Shown here piece after piece: positions 7,487-16,950 of a DNA stretch of 64,000 bases. The stretch lies in contig NZ_CP061913.1 of assembly GCF_019904175.1 (NCBI RefSeq), positions 4,712,001-4,776,000 on the forward strand, in the 5' to 3' direction. The position numbers and the translations under genes are program-made. The stretch's first letter is position 1. Each line of letters opens with the position of its first letter. Source of the stretch: Dactylosporangium vinaceum (GTDB taxonomy: Bacteria > Actinomycetota > Actinomycetes > Mycobacteriales > Micromonosporaceae). The notes under the pieces are model-generated. The model saw nothing but the letters and a program-made list of their open reading frames with translations. It was not told the origin of the DNA and did not search any database.

Positions 7487-8550
7487 GAGCGCACCGGCGG
7501 GGCGTCGAGGTCGGCGGCCTCGCGCTCGCCGCCGCGCAGCCGGCCGATGAGCCACGTGACGCCGAAGACCAGGGCGACGACGACGGCGATGCCGATGACG
7601 GCGCTGAGGACGTACTGCCACCAGCTGCCGCCGCCGTAGTCGGGCAGCAGGGTGCGGCCCCAGAAGCCGGTGTACTTCGCCAGCCCCTCCGGCACCGCGC
7701 TGAGCCCGTACCGGCCGAGGTCCAGGTCCTGCGGTGCGTCCTCGCCGAACGCGCCGCCGGGGGCGAGCAGGCCGAGCGGGCTGATGACGGCCATGATGCC
7801 GAGCGTGACGAGGGCGGCCCGGACGGGGCTCACCGGCCGGCGCTGCACCTCGGCCTGCGTCAGGGGTACCTCCGGTGCGTTGATCCGCAGCAGCGGTACG
7901 TTGGCCCGCTGCAGGTACGCCACCACGCCGCCGGTGAGCACGCCCTCGACGACCCCGGCGATGAGCAGGTGGGCGAGCATCATCGCGGGGATCGCCTGCG
8001 ACAGGTGGAACGGCGCGTAGAGCGGGGTCCCGTCGGCCTTGTGGAACAGGTCCGGCTGGATGCCGAACTCGATCGCCGTGGCCAGGGCCGACAGGTTCAG
8101 CCCGGCGTAGGCGCCGACGATCGCCGCCCACATCCGCCGCGGCGAGGTCAGGGCCGTGTTGCGGGTCAGCAGCCGATAGATCCCGTAGCTCACGAACGGC
8201 AGCACGACGGCCATGTTGAAGGCGTTCGCGGGGAAGGCGAGGATGCCGCCGTCGCCGAAGAACAGCGCCTGGATGAGCAGCGCGATGGACACGGCTATGC
8301 ACGCGGCCCACGGCCCGAGCAGGATCGCGATCAGGCCGCCGCCGACGGCGTGGGCGGTGGTGCCGTCGGGGATCGGGATGTTGAACATCATGATGACGAA
8401 CGAGAACGCCGCGCCGAGCGCGACGAGCGGCACGTACCGGCTCTTGACGACCTTCTTCACCCGCGCCGCCGACTGCCACCACAGCGGGAGCATGGCCAGC
8501 CCGAAGACGGCGCTGGTCTGCGGGCTCAGGTACCCATCCGGAATGTGCAT
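7483..8550 (-). CDS. cbiM: Cobalt/nickel transporter substrate-binding CbiM fused to a PDGLE-type domain
   Basis: 355 residues. It begins MHIPDGYLS; the extreme N-terminal Met-His of CbiM/NikM provides metal ligands, which fixes the start at ATG 8550. Residues 1-210 are the seven-helix S component (SFVIMMFNIPIPDGTTAH, FGDGGILAFPANAFNMA). Residues about 225-340 form a second module with two membrane segments and a large outer loop, the CbiN/PDGLE-like part often fused in actinobacteria. With CbiQ and CbiO it makes a complete metal importer. Whether cobalt or nickel is carried cannot be read from sequence. Confidence 0.9.
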   Translation of the reverse strand: MHIPDGYLSPQTSAVFGLAMLPLWWQSAARVKKVVKSRYVPLVALGAAFSFVIMMFNIPIPDGTTAHAVGGGLIAILLGPWAACIAVSIALLIQALFFGDGGILAFPANAFNMAVVLPFVSYGIYRLLTRNTALTSPRRMWAAIVGAYAGLNLSALATAIEFGIQPDLFHKADGTPLYAPFHLSQAIPAMMLAHLLIAGVVEGVLTGGVVAYLQRANVPLLRINAPEVPLTQAEVQRRPVSPVRAALVTLGIMAVISPLGLLAPGGAFGEDAPQDLDLGRYGLSAVPEGLAKYTGFWGRTLLPDYGGGSWWQYVLSAVIGIAVVVALVFGVTWLIGRLRGGEREAADLDAPPVRS

Positions 8551-8571
8551 ACGAGCAGTCTTTCGCTATCG

Positions 8572-8596
8572 CCAGTCATTTGCAACAGCGAACTGG
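8572..8596. promoter_or_regulatory. Inverted repeat upstream of cbiM
   Basis: CCAGT (8572-8576) and ACTGG (8592-8596) form an inverted repeat around a centre containing TTGCAA, 22 bp upstream of cbiM. TTGCAA is the half-site of the Streptomyces nickel regulator Nur, but only one copy is present here. A metal-responsive operator is plausible, not shown. I see no cobalamin riboswitch elements (no B12-box-like core) in this spacer. Confidence 0.3.
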
Positions 8597-8712
8597 AAGC
8601 AGGAGGTGACGGGACGCCGACCCGTGAATGAACGCACCCTTCCGGTTGAGTCAGGTTGTTCCTGCCCCCGCCCGTCAGGCATCGTCGGATATCGACGGAC
8701 GGAGGGGCGGCC

Positions 8713-10599
8713 GTGGTGGCAGCGAGCACTACCGAGCACTCGGTCCTGCCCGAGCTGCGCGAGATGTGGTGGGAGAGCGGCGTGCGGGCCCGAGCCGAGG
8801 CCGGCACCTGGGCCGTCTTCGCCGAACTGCCCAAACTCCTGGCCGCCGCGGTCCGGCTCAGCTGGCGGGCCGACCGCGGCCGGACCCTGCTGGTCGGCAT
8901 CGCCACCGTCGGCTCCGGCGTCCTGGCCTCCTTCGGCCTGCTCGCCACCCGCCAGGTCCTGGTCCAGCTGTTCGAGGGCGGCCCCACCCCGCAGCGGGTC
9001 ACCGCCGCCCTGCCCGCCCTGGCCGCGCTCGCCGCGGTCACCGGCCTGCGGGCCGGGCTCGGGATCGCCACCGGCTACGCCCAGAACGGCCTCACCCCGC
9101 GCGTCGACCGGGAGGTCGAACGGTCCCTGTTCGAGGTCACCACCGCCGTGCGCCTCGACGCGTTCGACGCCGACGCGTTCGCCGACGACATGGAGCGCGC
9201 CTCCCGCGGCACCCACTCCGCCGCCGGGCTCGTCCAGGGCGCCATGAACATGCTCGCCGGCCTCGCCGGGGTGCTCGCCGTCACCGCCGCCGTCATCGTC
9301 ATCCACCCGCTGCTGCTGCTCGCTCTGCTCGTGGCCACCGTGCCCAACGCGTGGGCGTCGCTGCGGGCCGGGCACCACCGGTACCAGACGTTCATCGCCG
9401 GCTCCGTGCGCCGCCGCCGGCTGTGGCTGCTGCACCGGCTCATGGCCGAACGCGACTCCGCGACCGAACTGCGCTCCTACGACCTGCGCCGGTTCCTGCT
9501 CGACCAGTACGACCGGGTGATGGGCGCCGAGACCGACATCCAGCTGGCCCTGGCCCGCCGGGTCACCACGACGACGAGCGTCGGGTCGGTCATCGGCGGC
9601 CTCGCCACGGTCGGGGTGTACATCCTGCTCGGCGTGCTGCTGCTGCGCGGGCAGATCCCCATCGCCGCCGCGGCCACCTGCGTCATCGCCGTCCAGACGG
9701 CCCAGCGGTCGCTGACGACCGTCACCCTGCAGATCGACAACATCTACACCGAGGGCCGCCACTTCGGCGACTACACCGGGTTCATGGAGCGGGCCGCGCA
9801 ATATCTGCCGGCCGCCCGGGACGAGCGCCCCGCCCCGGACACGCTGCGCCGCATCGACGTGCGCAGCGTCGCACTGGCCTACCCCGACCGGGACACACCC
9901 GCCGTCGACGACGTGACACTGACCGTGCGGGCCGGGCAGACCGTCGCGTTCGTCGGCGAGAACGGCTCCGGCAAGACCACCCTCGCCTCCATGATCGCCG
10001 GGCTGCGCACCCCCGACGCCGGGGCCGTCGAGTGGAACGGCCGGCCCCTCACCGACTGGGAGCCGGCCGCGCTGCACGCCCGGATCGCCGTGGTGACGCA
10101 GGAGTACCACAAGTGGCCGTTCACCGCCGCGACGAACATCGCCATCGGCGACGCCGCGGCCGAACCGTCCCAGCCGCGGATCGAGACGGCCGCCGCCCGG
10201 GCCGCCGCGCACGACATGATCACGGAGCTGCCGCACGGGTACGAGACCCTGCTCGACCGCACCTTCGCCAACGGCCAGGACCTCTCCGGCGGCCAGTGGC
10301 AGCGCATCACCGCCGCCCGCGGGTTCCTGCGCACCGCCGACCTGCTCATCATGGACGAGCCCTCCTCGGCGCTGGACCCGCGGGCCGAGGACGCGCTGTT
10401 CCAGGCGATCCGCGACCGGCAGGGCCGGCTCACCACCGTCCTGATCACGCACCGCCTCGCCAACGTCCGCCACGCCGACCGGATCTACGTCATGCACCAC
10501 GGCCGGATCGAGGAGCAGGGCACCCACGACGAGCTGATGGCCGCCGGCGGCCGGTACAGCGAACTGTTCCGCCTCCAGGCCGCCGGATACCTGGCCTAG
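8713..10599 (+). CDS. ABC transporter, fused permease and ATP-binding protein (exporter type)
   Basis: 628 residues. The N-terminal half has about six membrane segments (strongest GVLAVTAAVIVIHPLLLLAL). The C-terminal ATPase has Walker A ENGSGKTTLA, Q-loop VVTQEYHKWPFTA, signature LSGGQWQR, Walker B LLIMDEPSSALD and H-loop LITHRL. This is a half-transporter that must dimerise. Start GTG 8713 follows GGAGGGG (8701-8707); the longer frame from 8656 has no such site. It stands alone between the metal importer and an AraC gene; exported substrate unknown (peptide or drug type). Confidence 0.88.
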   Translation: MVAASTTEHSVLPELREMWWESGVRARAEAGTWAVFAELPKLLAAAVRLSWRADRGRTLLVGIATVGSGVLASFGLLATRQVLVQLFEGGPTPQRVTAALPALAALAAVTGLRAGLGIATGYAQNGLTPRVDREVERSLFEVTTAVRLDAFDADAFADDMERASRGTHSAAGLVQGAMNMLAGLAGVLAVTAAVIVIHPLLLLALLVATVPNAWASLRAGHHRYQTFIAGSVRRRRLWLLHRLMAERDSATELRSYDLRRFLLDQYDRVMGAETDIQLALARRVTTTTSVGSVIGGLATVGVYILLGVLLLRGQIPIAAAATCVIAVQTAQRSLTTVTLQIDNIYTEGRHFGDYTGFMERAAQYLPAARDERPAPDTLRRIDVRSVALAYPDRDTPAVDDVTLTVRAGQTVAFVGENGSGKTTLASMIAGLRTPDAGAVEWNGRPLTDWEPAALHARIAVVTQEYHKWPFTAATNIAIGDAAAEPSQPRIETAAARAAAHDMITELPHGYETLLDRTFANGQDLSGGQWQRITAARGFLRTADLLIMDEPSSALDPRAEDALFQAIRDRQGRLTTVLITHRLANVRHADRIYVMHHGRIEEQGTHDELMAAGGRYSELFRLQAAGYLA

Positions 10600-10911
10600 C
10601 GGCCGGACCCGGGCGGGCAGCGCACCGGCCGGGTTCCCGGCGCGGGCCGCCACCCTCGCCGTCGCCGCAACGGGCCGTCCTGGACGTCGCTCGGCCGTGA
10701 GATCCTCGCCGGACCGGTCCGCGCCCCGCCCAGGCGATCGGACATTTGCACAGGTCAGCGCCTTGATCGACAATCGAGACGGCAGCGCCGCGGCGGTGGC
10801 GGCCCGCCGGCCGCGATGGTAGTGGCCGGGGCGACTTGGCGGAGCGCCTCCGCGGACGCGGCGGTTGCGGCACGATGACCCGATACGGGCAGCGGTGACA
10901 GGGAGGTTGGT
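10600..10911. other. Intergenic region with a possible operator
   Basis: 312 bp without a convincing gene. The perfect inverted repeat GCGGAG-CGC-CTCCGC lies at about 10838-10852, some 60 bp before the AraC start, and GGGAGG precedes GTG 10912. No tRNA, terminator with T-tract or repeat array is seen. Confidence 0.4.
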
Positions 10912-11874
10912 GTGGGAAGTCCCGCGTTCTTCGAGGTGCGCACCCACGACCGTGACGTCGCGGCGGAGTCCCTCAACCTCCTCATCGAGCACCGGCCCCG
11001 GATGCGCTTCGCCGACCCGGCCGCCGTGGACGTCTCCCTGCGCAGCGCCAACTACGACCGCCTCGGAGCCGATGCGGTGCGCATCGGCGGGGCGCAGTAC
11101 TCCGGCGCGGTCGACGGCGCCGCGTTCCTCCTGGCCGGAGCCGTCCTGCAGGGCAACGGCGTCCTGCACCGCGGCCGCGAGTCGATCGTGTTACCCCGGA
11201 CCGGTGGCTTCCTGTACCCGACAGGCGTCCCCTTCACCGCCGACTGGGACGACGTCACCCTGGCGATCGTGCGCATGCCGATCACGGAGATCGCCGAGCT
11301 CGCCGAGGCCACCAGCGGGCTGCCGGCGGCCGACCTGCGTTTCGAGTCCGTCACGCCGGTGTCCGAGCCGATGCGCCGCTACTGGTCGGCGACCGCCACC
11401 CACCTCGTGCGCCAGCTCGCCGTGCCCGACGCGAACCTGCCCCCGCTGGTGCTGGAGCAGTTGCGGCAGCTGGCGGCCGCCACGCTGCTGACGGTGTTCC
11501 CGAACACGATGATGACCGCCGCCCGGCTGCCGGGCCCGGGGCGCGTCCCGCCCGCCGCCGTACGCCGGGCCGTCGCCTTCATGGACGCCCACGCCGCCGA
11601 GCCGCTCACCGCGGCCACCATCGCCGCCGCGGCCGGGATCGGCGTGCGCGGCCTGCAGGTGGCGTTCCGCCGGCATCTCGATCAGACCCCGCTGGAGTAC
11701 CTCCGCCGCGTGCGCCTGGAGCACGCGCACCGTGAACTCCAGGTCGCCGAGCCGGGCAACGGCACCACCATCAAAAGCATCGCCCGCCGCTGGGGCTTCG
11801 CCAACCCCGGCCGCTTCACCGCCGAGTACCGCACCGTGTACGGGCACCTGCCCAGCCGCACCCTGCGCACCTGA
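10912..11874 (+). CDS. AraC family transcriptional regulator
   Basis: 320 residues. The N-terminal sensing domain (about 1-200) resembles the cupin-like AraC-binding-like domain (LHRGRESIVLPRTGGFLYPTG). The C-terminal double helix-turn-helix spans about 225-318: PLTAATIAAAAGIGVRGLQ, then RRHLDQTPLEYLRRVRLEHA, and the second helix pair IARRWGFANPGRFTAEYR. GTG start with GGGAGG 8 nt upstream. The nearest possible targets are itself, the upstream ABC exporter and the convergent nitroreductase. Confidence 0.88.
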   Translation: MGSPAFFEVRTHDRDVAAESLNLLIEHRPRMRFADPAAVDVSLRSANYDRLGADAVRIGGAQYSGAVDGAAFLLAGAVLQGNGVLHRGRESIVLPRTGGFLYPTGVPFTADWDDVTLAIVRMPITEIAELAEATSGLPAADLRFESVTPVSEPMRRYWSATATHLVRQLAVPDANLPPLVLEQLRQLAAATLLTVFPNTMMTAARLPGPGRVPPAAVRRAVAFMDAHAAEPLTAATIAAAAGIGVRGLQVAFRRHLDQTPLEYLRRVRLEHAHRELQVAEPGNGTTIKSIARRWGFANPGRFTAEYRTVYGHLPSRTLRT

Positions 11875-11925
11875 GACAGGCCCGGCCACGGCGTGGACGA
11901 GGATGCCCCGGCCGCGGCCGGCCGG

Positions 11926-12513
11926 TCAGCCGGGCGGGTCCGCCGCGGTCCACAGGAGGTCGTCGACGGGGCGGCGGACCCGGGCCGGGGCGGGGGACAG
12001 GGCGCTCGGCGGACGGGGCCCGCTGTCGGCCGGGACCCGCCCGATCGCCGACATCGACGTGACCTCCCAGTGGCCGGGTACGGCGAAGTCGGCGGCGACG
12101 GCGGCCTGGTCGAAGGCGCGGAACTGGCGCACGGACAGGCCCAGGGCGCCCGCCTGGAACGTCATGTGGGCCACCGCCTGGCCCAGGTCGTAGTGGGCGA
12201 ACTCGGAGAACTCCCAGTCGGTGCCTTCCACCCAGCGGTGGGCCAGGTTCGCGACCAGGACACTCGCCGACGGGGCCCACCGGCCGGCGCTCGGCGCCAG
12301 GTGGCGGATCAGGCGGCGGTGCGTGTCGTCGCCGCGGCGGGCGACGATGAACGCCCAGGGCTGGGAGTTGCCCGCGGACGGAGCCCACCGGGCCGCCTCG
12401 ACCAGCAGCTCCGTCCCGGCGGGGGTGACCTCGAACGCGGGGTCGAACACCGTGGGGCTCCAGCGGGCCGCCAGCAGCGGGTGCAGACCTGGCGGGGTCA
12501 GGTCGTCGCGCAT
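11926..12513 (-). CDS. Nitroreductase family protein
   Basis: 195 residues. FMN-contact motifs of the nitroreductase fold are visible: ARWSPTVFDP near the N-terminus, then ARWAPSAGNSQPWAFIVARR, and AVAHMTFQAGALGL in the middle helix. Members reduce nitro groups or quinones with NAD(P)H, or have lost that activity. Start ATG 12513 (MRDDLTPPG) fits the family better than the upstream ORF extension. Divergent from the SnoaL-like gene, 170 bp apart. Confidence 0.85.
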   Translation of the reverse strand: MRDDLTPPGLHPLLAARWSPTVFDPAFEVTPAGTELLVEAARWAPSAGNSQPWAFIVARRGDDTHRRLIRHLAPSAGRWAPSASVLVANLAHRWVEGTDWEFSEFAHYDLGQAVAHMTFQAGALGLSVRQFRAFDQAAVAADFAVPGHWEVTSMSAIGRVPADSGPRPPSALSPAPARVRRPVDDLLWTAADPPG

Positions 12514-12683
12514 CGGGACAGCGTCACACGGGTACCCCAGCGGCGTCGGGGTTTGTCCGGGCAATGAGGCGCACGACACGGCAACTGCGCGCCGGACACG
12601 CCCGGACGGGCATGATGCTCACAGGCTGGAACCGGGTGGAACGCCCGGAAGGTGGAGCGCGGCGACGGTGAAGGGGTGTTCGG

Positions 12684-13079
12684 GTGCGCGAGTTCGAGGT
12701 GCTGCTGGCCGGGTTCTTCCGGGCGGTGTCGTTCGAGGCGGGGACCGTGCCCGACTACGAGGCGATCCGCGCCGTGTTCGCGCCGCGGGGGCTGCTCATC
12801 CGGGCGGTCGGGGCGCCGGCGGAGGTGAGCACCGTCGACGAGTTCATCGCGCCGCGGGTCGCGCAGGTGCGCTCCGGGGCGCTGACGGCGTTTGCGGAGT
12901 CGGAGATCAGCGGGGCGTCGCAGGTGTTCGGCAACGTCGGGCAGCGGTGGAGCCGCTACGACAAGCGGGGTGTCCTCGACGGGGCCGCGTTCGCGGCGCA
13001 GGGCTGGATCTCCACGCAGTTCGCGCGGACCGGCGACGGGTGGCGGATCACGTCGATGGCCTGGGACGACGAGCGCTGA
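12684..13079 (+). CDS. SnoaL/NTF2-like small protein
   Basis: 131 residues with the layout of a cone-shaped NTF2-like fold: an N-terminal helix (FFRAVSFEAGTVPDYEAIRAVF), middle strands and a C-terminal strand ending GDGWRITSMAWDDE, which is typical of DUF4440/SnoaL-like proteins. These either catalyse small hydrolyses or dehydrations, or bind ligands. The GTG start has GAAGGGG about 8 nt upstream. Function of this member unknown. Confidence 0.7.
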   Translation: MREFEVLLAGFFRAVSFEAGTVPDYEAIRAVFAPRGLLIRAVGAPAEVSTVDEFIAPRVAQVRSGALTAFAESEISGASQVFGNVGQRWSRYDKRGVLDGAAFAAQGWISTQFARTGDGWRITSMAWDDER

Positions 13080-13130
13080 GCCGCACCGCGAGCGCGGCAC
13101 CGCCGCTCGGCGCGGTGCCGCGGCCCGGCG

Positions 13131-15155
13131 CTACCAGACCCGGGTCCGCGCCCGGCCGGAGCGCAGGGCGGCGATCGGGCCGGGCGCACCAGCCGTGCGC
13201 CGGGCGCCGGTCAGGTCGGTGTCGATGCGCGCGGGGGTGCCGTCGGGCTCCTCGAAGTCGGCGTCGGCGACCCGGACCCGGGGCAGGTCACGGCCGGTGA
13301 GCGCGGCCAGGCGGGCGCCGTCGAACTCCGGCGGGAGGTCGGTGTCGAGGTACACGCCGTCACCGTCCTCGGCGACCGCGGCGGCGCCGCCCGGCAGGAC
13401 CAGCGGGTGCTCCTCACGGTCGAACGGCGCGGCGCCGGCGGCGTAGACGTTGCCGCCGGCGTAGACGGGCTGCAGTACCCCCAGGAATCGCTTGTGATCG
13501 CCGGGCGGCATGGCGGCGATGCGGTCCAGGTATTCGGCGAAGGAGGCCGGGTAGCCGTCGTATCCGGCGGTGCCCGCGACCGCGGCGCCGACACCCTCGG
13601 CATCCGGGCCGTAGGCGGCGGCGGGGTCGACACCGACGAACAGGTTGCCGATCCAGCGGTCGTCACCGCCGGTGATCGTCGCGAACCCGGCCACGTGGGT
13701 GCTGTGCGGGCGGTGGTACGGGGTCGCGCGGTCCGGCACCGCCTCCAGCCGGACCGTGCCGGCGATCAGGTTGCCGACGAACGCGCCGCCCTGACTGAAC
13801 AGCTCCAGCGCCGCCTTCGACGCGAAGATGTTGTGCTCGACCAGGTACGGGCCGTGGCTGACCTCGACGAACACGTCACGGCTGTTGCGGTACAACACGT
13901 TGCGGGCGATGCGGGTGCCCTGCGTCTGCCAGTCGAGCCAGATGCCGAGGGTGCAGTCGTGGATGCGATTGTGGCGGATGGTCACGTCGATCGCGGCGTG
14001 CAGCTTGATGCCGCCGATCTCGTAGCCGTAGAACTCGCGCTTGGTCGCGATGTTGTAGATGTGGTTGTCCTCGATCGTGGAGAACACGCCGCCGAGGTGC
14101 CCCACGATGCCGTTCTGGCCGCAGTCGTGGATGGTGTTGCGCCGGATCAGGTGCGAGCCGATGTGCTCGCGGTCCCACCCGATCTGCCGGGCGGCGAAGA
14201 CGGACTCGAGCTGGTACTGGTAGCCGGGCTTGTCGCCACGCTCGGAGGCGTAGTTGTGGCCGGTGGACGCCTCCTTGCCGATCGAGATCGCCGAGCATTT
14301 GGCGTCGTGGATGTGGTTGTCCTCGATGACCCAGCCCTTGGCCCAGTTCGGGCCGATGAGACCGGGCTGGTCGGCGGTCGGGGGCGTCCACGGGCTGGCG
14401 GCGTGGGCGAGTTCGAAGCCGCGTACAGTGATGTAGTCGAGGTGGTGGCGCTCGGGGAAGAACACCGACCGGCGCACGTTGATCTCGACGAGCTCGTGGT
14501 TGGGGTCGGCGCCGCCGAAGTTCACCCAGATCGTGGTGGCCCCGGCCGCCGGGCGCACGTCTGCGCCGGTGTGCGTGCGTGGGTCGGCGCCGGCGTGGGT
14601 GCTTGGTTCGGCGCTGACTTCCGCGTACCAGACCAGGCGGGTTCGTTGCGGGTCGTCGATCGGCACCGTGACGCCGGTCCAGCCGTCGACGACCTCGGTG
14701 CGCAGCGGCGGGTCGGTGACCTGGTCACGGCCGGCGACCTCGAAGCCGCTGACGCCGTTGAGGTACACGTCGCCGAGGTGCTTGCGGGGGGCGCCGTCGC
14801 GGTACGCGATCCAGTCGCCGGCGATCTCCTCCGCGAACGGGTTGAACTCGCCGAACACGTCCCCGGCCACGGTCGCCCGCCACACCGACCCGTCCTCGCG
14901 CTCCCAGCCCGTCACCCGCTCCGAGCCCTTGATCACGACGTGCTCGCCGGCCGCCGCCTCGTACGTGATCCGCCGCGCGTCGCTGAGCCCTCCGCGGCGC
15001 GGCTTCACCCACTCCCGGTACTCCCCGGCGTGCACCACCACGGTGTCGCCCGCGTGCGCGGCCGCCGCGGCCCGGTTGATCGTGCGAAAGGGCCGCTCGG
15101 CCGTGCCGTCGGCACCGTCCGAGCCGGTCGTCGCGACGTGGAACACCGTGGTCAT
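13131..15155 (-). CDS. GH120-type beta-xylosidase (right-handed parallel beta-helix)
   Basis: 674 residues. The whole length follows the pattern I recall for XylC of Thermoanaerobacterium saccharolyticum (GH120): HVATTGSDGADGT at the N-terminus, then DTVVVHAGEYREWVKPRRGG, FGEFNPFAEE, HLGDVYLNG, PTADQPGLIGPNWAKGW and DCGQNGIVGHLGGVFS. The candidate catalytic pair is Asp408 (GIWLDW) and Glu431 (FVEVSHGPY), 23 residues apart as in XylC. The enzyme would release xylose from xylo-oligosaccharides; without a signal peptide it should act in the cytoplasm. An extra segment at about residues 181-208 (see findings) is absent from my memory of XylC. Start ATG 15155 is preceded by GGAAGG. Confidence 0.85.
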   Translation of the reverse strand: MTTVFHVATTGSDGADGTAERPFRTINRAAAAAHAGDTVVVHAGEYREWVKPRRGGLSDARRITYEAAAGEHVVIKGSERVTGWEREDGSVWRATVAGDVFGEFNPFAEEIAGDWIAYRDGAPRKHLGDVYLNGVSGFEVAGRDQVTDPPLRTEVVDGWTGVTVPIDDPQRTRLVWYAEVSAEPSTHAGADPRTHTGADVRPAAGATTIWVNFGGADPNHELVEINVRRSVFFPERHHLDYITVRGFELAHAASPWTPPTADQPGLIGPNWAKGWVIEDNHIHDAKCSAISIGKEASTGHNYASERGDKPGYQYQLESVFAARQIGWDREHIGSHLIRRNTIHDCGQNGIVGHLGGVFSTIEDNHIYNIATKREFYGYEIGGIKLHAAIDVTIRHNRIHDCTLGIWLDWQTQGTRIARNVLYRNSRDVFVEVSHGPYLVEHNIFASKAALELFSQGGAFVGNLIAGTVRLEAVPDRATPYHRPHSTHVAGFATITGGDDRWIGNLFVGVDPAAAYGPDAEGVGAAVAGTAGYDGYPASFAEYLDRIAAMPPGDHKRFLGVLQPVYAGGNVYAAGAAPFDREEHPLVLPGGAAAVAEDGDGVYLDTDLPPEFDGARLAALTGRDLPRVRVADADFEEPDGTPARIDTDLTGARRTAGAPGPIAALRSGRARTRVW

Positions 15156-15364
15156 CTGCGGTCCGCCTTCCACCGGCAACACGCTGGGCCGGCAGGCACC
15201 GCGCCGGCCGCACCGTGCGAATGCTAACCGCCGCACGGCATCCCGGGCGAGGGCCGGACCACTGGATGGACGCCGCTCGATCCCTGCCCGGTCCCGGCGC
15301 GATCGCTCCCGCCGCGGTCGCGGCTGCGGCGTCGGCTCCGGCCTGGGTCGGTACAGTCGCCGCC

Positions 15365-15937
15365 ATGGTGATCTACGTCGACGAGTACGACCCGGCGTGG
15401 CCGGCGCACGCCCAGGCCGCCATCGCGGAGCTGCGGGCGGCGCACCCGGGCCTGTTCACGGCCGTCGAGCACGTCGGCAGCACCGCGATCCCCGGGCTGC
15501 CCGCGAAGCCGGTCATCGACCTGATGGCGGCCGTTGCTGTGCTCGGTGCCGCTCCGGAGATCAGCCTCGGCTACGCGCTCGTCGACACCGGCATGCCGGA
15601 ACGCTACTTCTACCGCCGCGAGGCCGACCCTGGTGCGGGCCGCGACGGCGAGGCGTCGGCGAGCGGAGCCGGGGCGTCAGGTGGGCGTGCGTTGCCGGTG
15701 CACCTCCATGTCGTGAGTCTGGCGTCGTGGGAGACGCGCAACGAACGGCTGTTGCGGAACTTTCTCGGACGGCACCCGGCCGCGCGCGACGAGTACGGGC
15801 GGCTGAAGCAGCGCCTGGCGGCGGCCGGGCACGACGGCGACTCGTATACGCGGGGCAAGACCGGGCTCATCCAGCGGTTCGTCGATGCGGCCCGGGACGA
15901 GCTCGGACTGGCCCGGGTGCCGGTCTGGGAGGAGTAG
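15365..15937 (+). CDS. GrpB family protein
   Basis: 190 residues of the nucleotidyltransferase-like GrpB/UPF0157 family: YDPAWPAHAQAAIAEL, then the family core VEHVGSTAIPGLPAKPVIDLM, HLHVVSLAS, and YTRGKTGLIQRF at the end. Biochemical role of the family is poorly known. A low-complexity Gly/Ala/Ser insert (about residues 90-107) lies before HLHVV. Start ATG 15365 is set by TACAGT-N7-ATG (leaderless). Confidence 0.88.
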   Translation: MVIYVDEYDPAWPAHAQAAIAELRAAHPGLFTAVEHVGSTAIPGLPAKPVIDLMAAVAVLGAAPEISLGYALVDTGMPERYFYRREADPGAGRDGEASASGAGASGGRALPVHLHVVSLASWETRNERLLRNFLGRHPAARDEYGRLKQRLAAAGHDGDSYTRGKTGLIQRFVDAARDELGLARVPVWEE

Positions 15938-16136
15938 GCGTGGGTGCTGCCATCCCCGTTCCCGATACCAACCCTAATACCTGAAACTAATTCACGTCTT
16001 ACGCCCGGCTCACACCCGGCAAATCCGGCACCCCTCGTGGCGGCTGCGGCGGGCGATGCCCCAGCGCGGGCGGGCCGGGCCGGGGCGTGTTCGCAACGAC
16101 CACGACCCCACCTCACCCATCGGGCACTATGGAAGT

Positions 16137-16535
16137 GTGCTGAGCATCGAACTGGCCATCGAGCTGCGCGAAGCGGGCCTGGACTGGCATCCGGCGCCCG
16201 GCGACCGCTTCGCCATCCCCGACCGTGACCTGGACGATCAGGCGTTCGTCCTCAGCGACATGATCGTGCAGCTGCACGACCTGCCCGGCGGGGACGCGGT
16301 CATCGGGTTCAACGGGACCACCGAATGGGCAATGGACGACATCTCGCGGGACGAGGCGATCTGGCTGCCGCACGAGCACCAGCTGCGCCTGCTGCTCGGC
16401 GAGGCGTTCCGCGGCCTCGAGCGCTCCGGCGACGGGTGGCGGGTGTCGGTCACCGGGCGGGCCGACTCGTTCGGGGCCACCCCGGAGGACGCGTACGCGC
16501 TGGCCGTGCTGCGCACGCTCCTGCCCGCGGAGTAG
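16137..16535 (+). CDS. Hypothetical protein, possibly immunity/Imm-like
   Basis: 132 residues, acidic, soluble. Begins with an amphipathic helix (ELAIELREAGLDWHPAPGDRFAIPDRD), followed by a beta-rich middle and a helical end that reads EDAYALAVLRTLLPAE. I do not recognise it with confidence; small acidic proteins of this kind are common in actinobacteria. Start GTG 16137 is inferred from CACTAT-N6-GTG. Its TAG stop forms the first bases of the -10 box of the next gene. Confidence 0.6.
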   Translation: MLSIELAIELREAGLDWHPAPGDRFAIPDRDLDDQAFVLSDMIVQLHDLPGGDAVIGFNGTTEWAMDDISRDEAIWLPHEHQLRLLLGEAFRGLERSGDGWRVSVTGRADSFGATPEDAYALAVLRTLLPAE

Positions 16536-16545
16536 GGTGCCGAGT

Positions 16546-16935
16546 GTGGATCTTCCTGATGGGCTGCGCGAGCTGCTCGAACACAACAGCCTCTGCTACC
16601 TGACCACCCTCATGCCCGACGGCTCGCCGCAGATCACCCAGGTCTGGGTCGACACCGACGGCAAGCACATCCTGATCAACTCGGTCCGCGGCCATCAGAA
16701 GGTCCGCAACATCGCCCGTGACCCGCGCGTCGCCGTCGCGGTCGGCGACCCGGCCCAGCCCCGCCGATACTTCCAGATCCGCGGCCGGGTCACCGGCGTC
16801 ACCGAGGACGGCGCGGTGGAGCACATCGAGACCCTCGCCCAGCGGTACCTGGGCGGCCCCTACCCGTGGTTCGGGGGCCGCGACCAGGTCCGCCTGCTCA
16901 TCACCATCGAACCGGAGCACATCACGGGGCAGTGA
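16546..16935 (+). CDS. PPOX-class F420-dependent oxidoreductase (pyridoxamine oxidase fold)
   Basis: 129 residues, split-barrel flavin/F420-binding fold. Characteristic stretches: YLTTLMPDGSPQITQVWV, INSVRGHQKVRNIARDPRV and FQIRGRVTGVTEDGA. Members of this actinobacterial group use F420 or FMN to reduce varied substrates. GTG 16546 is chosen because TAGGGT (16533-16538) lies 7 nt upstream; that box includes the TAG stop of the preceding gene, so the two genes are physically fused in their signals. Confidence 0.87.
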   Translation: MDLPDGLRELLEHNSLCYLTTLMPDGSPQITQVWVDTDGKHILINSVRGHQKVRNIARDPRVAVAVGDPAQPRRYFQIRGRVTGVTEDGAVEHIETLAQRYLGGPYPWFGGRDQVRLLITIEPEHITGQ

Positions 16936-16950
16936 GCCCCGCGCGGCCCG

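Noticed and set aside
8551..8712. Possible cobalamin riboswitch upstream of cbiM
   Set aside because: The spacer is only 162 bp and neither strand shows the conserved B12 core. Only an inverted repeat with a single TTGCAA is seen.
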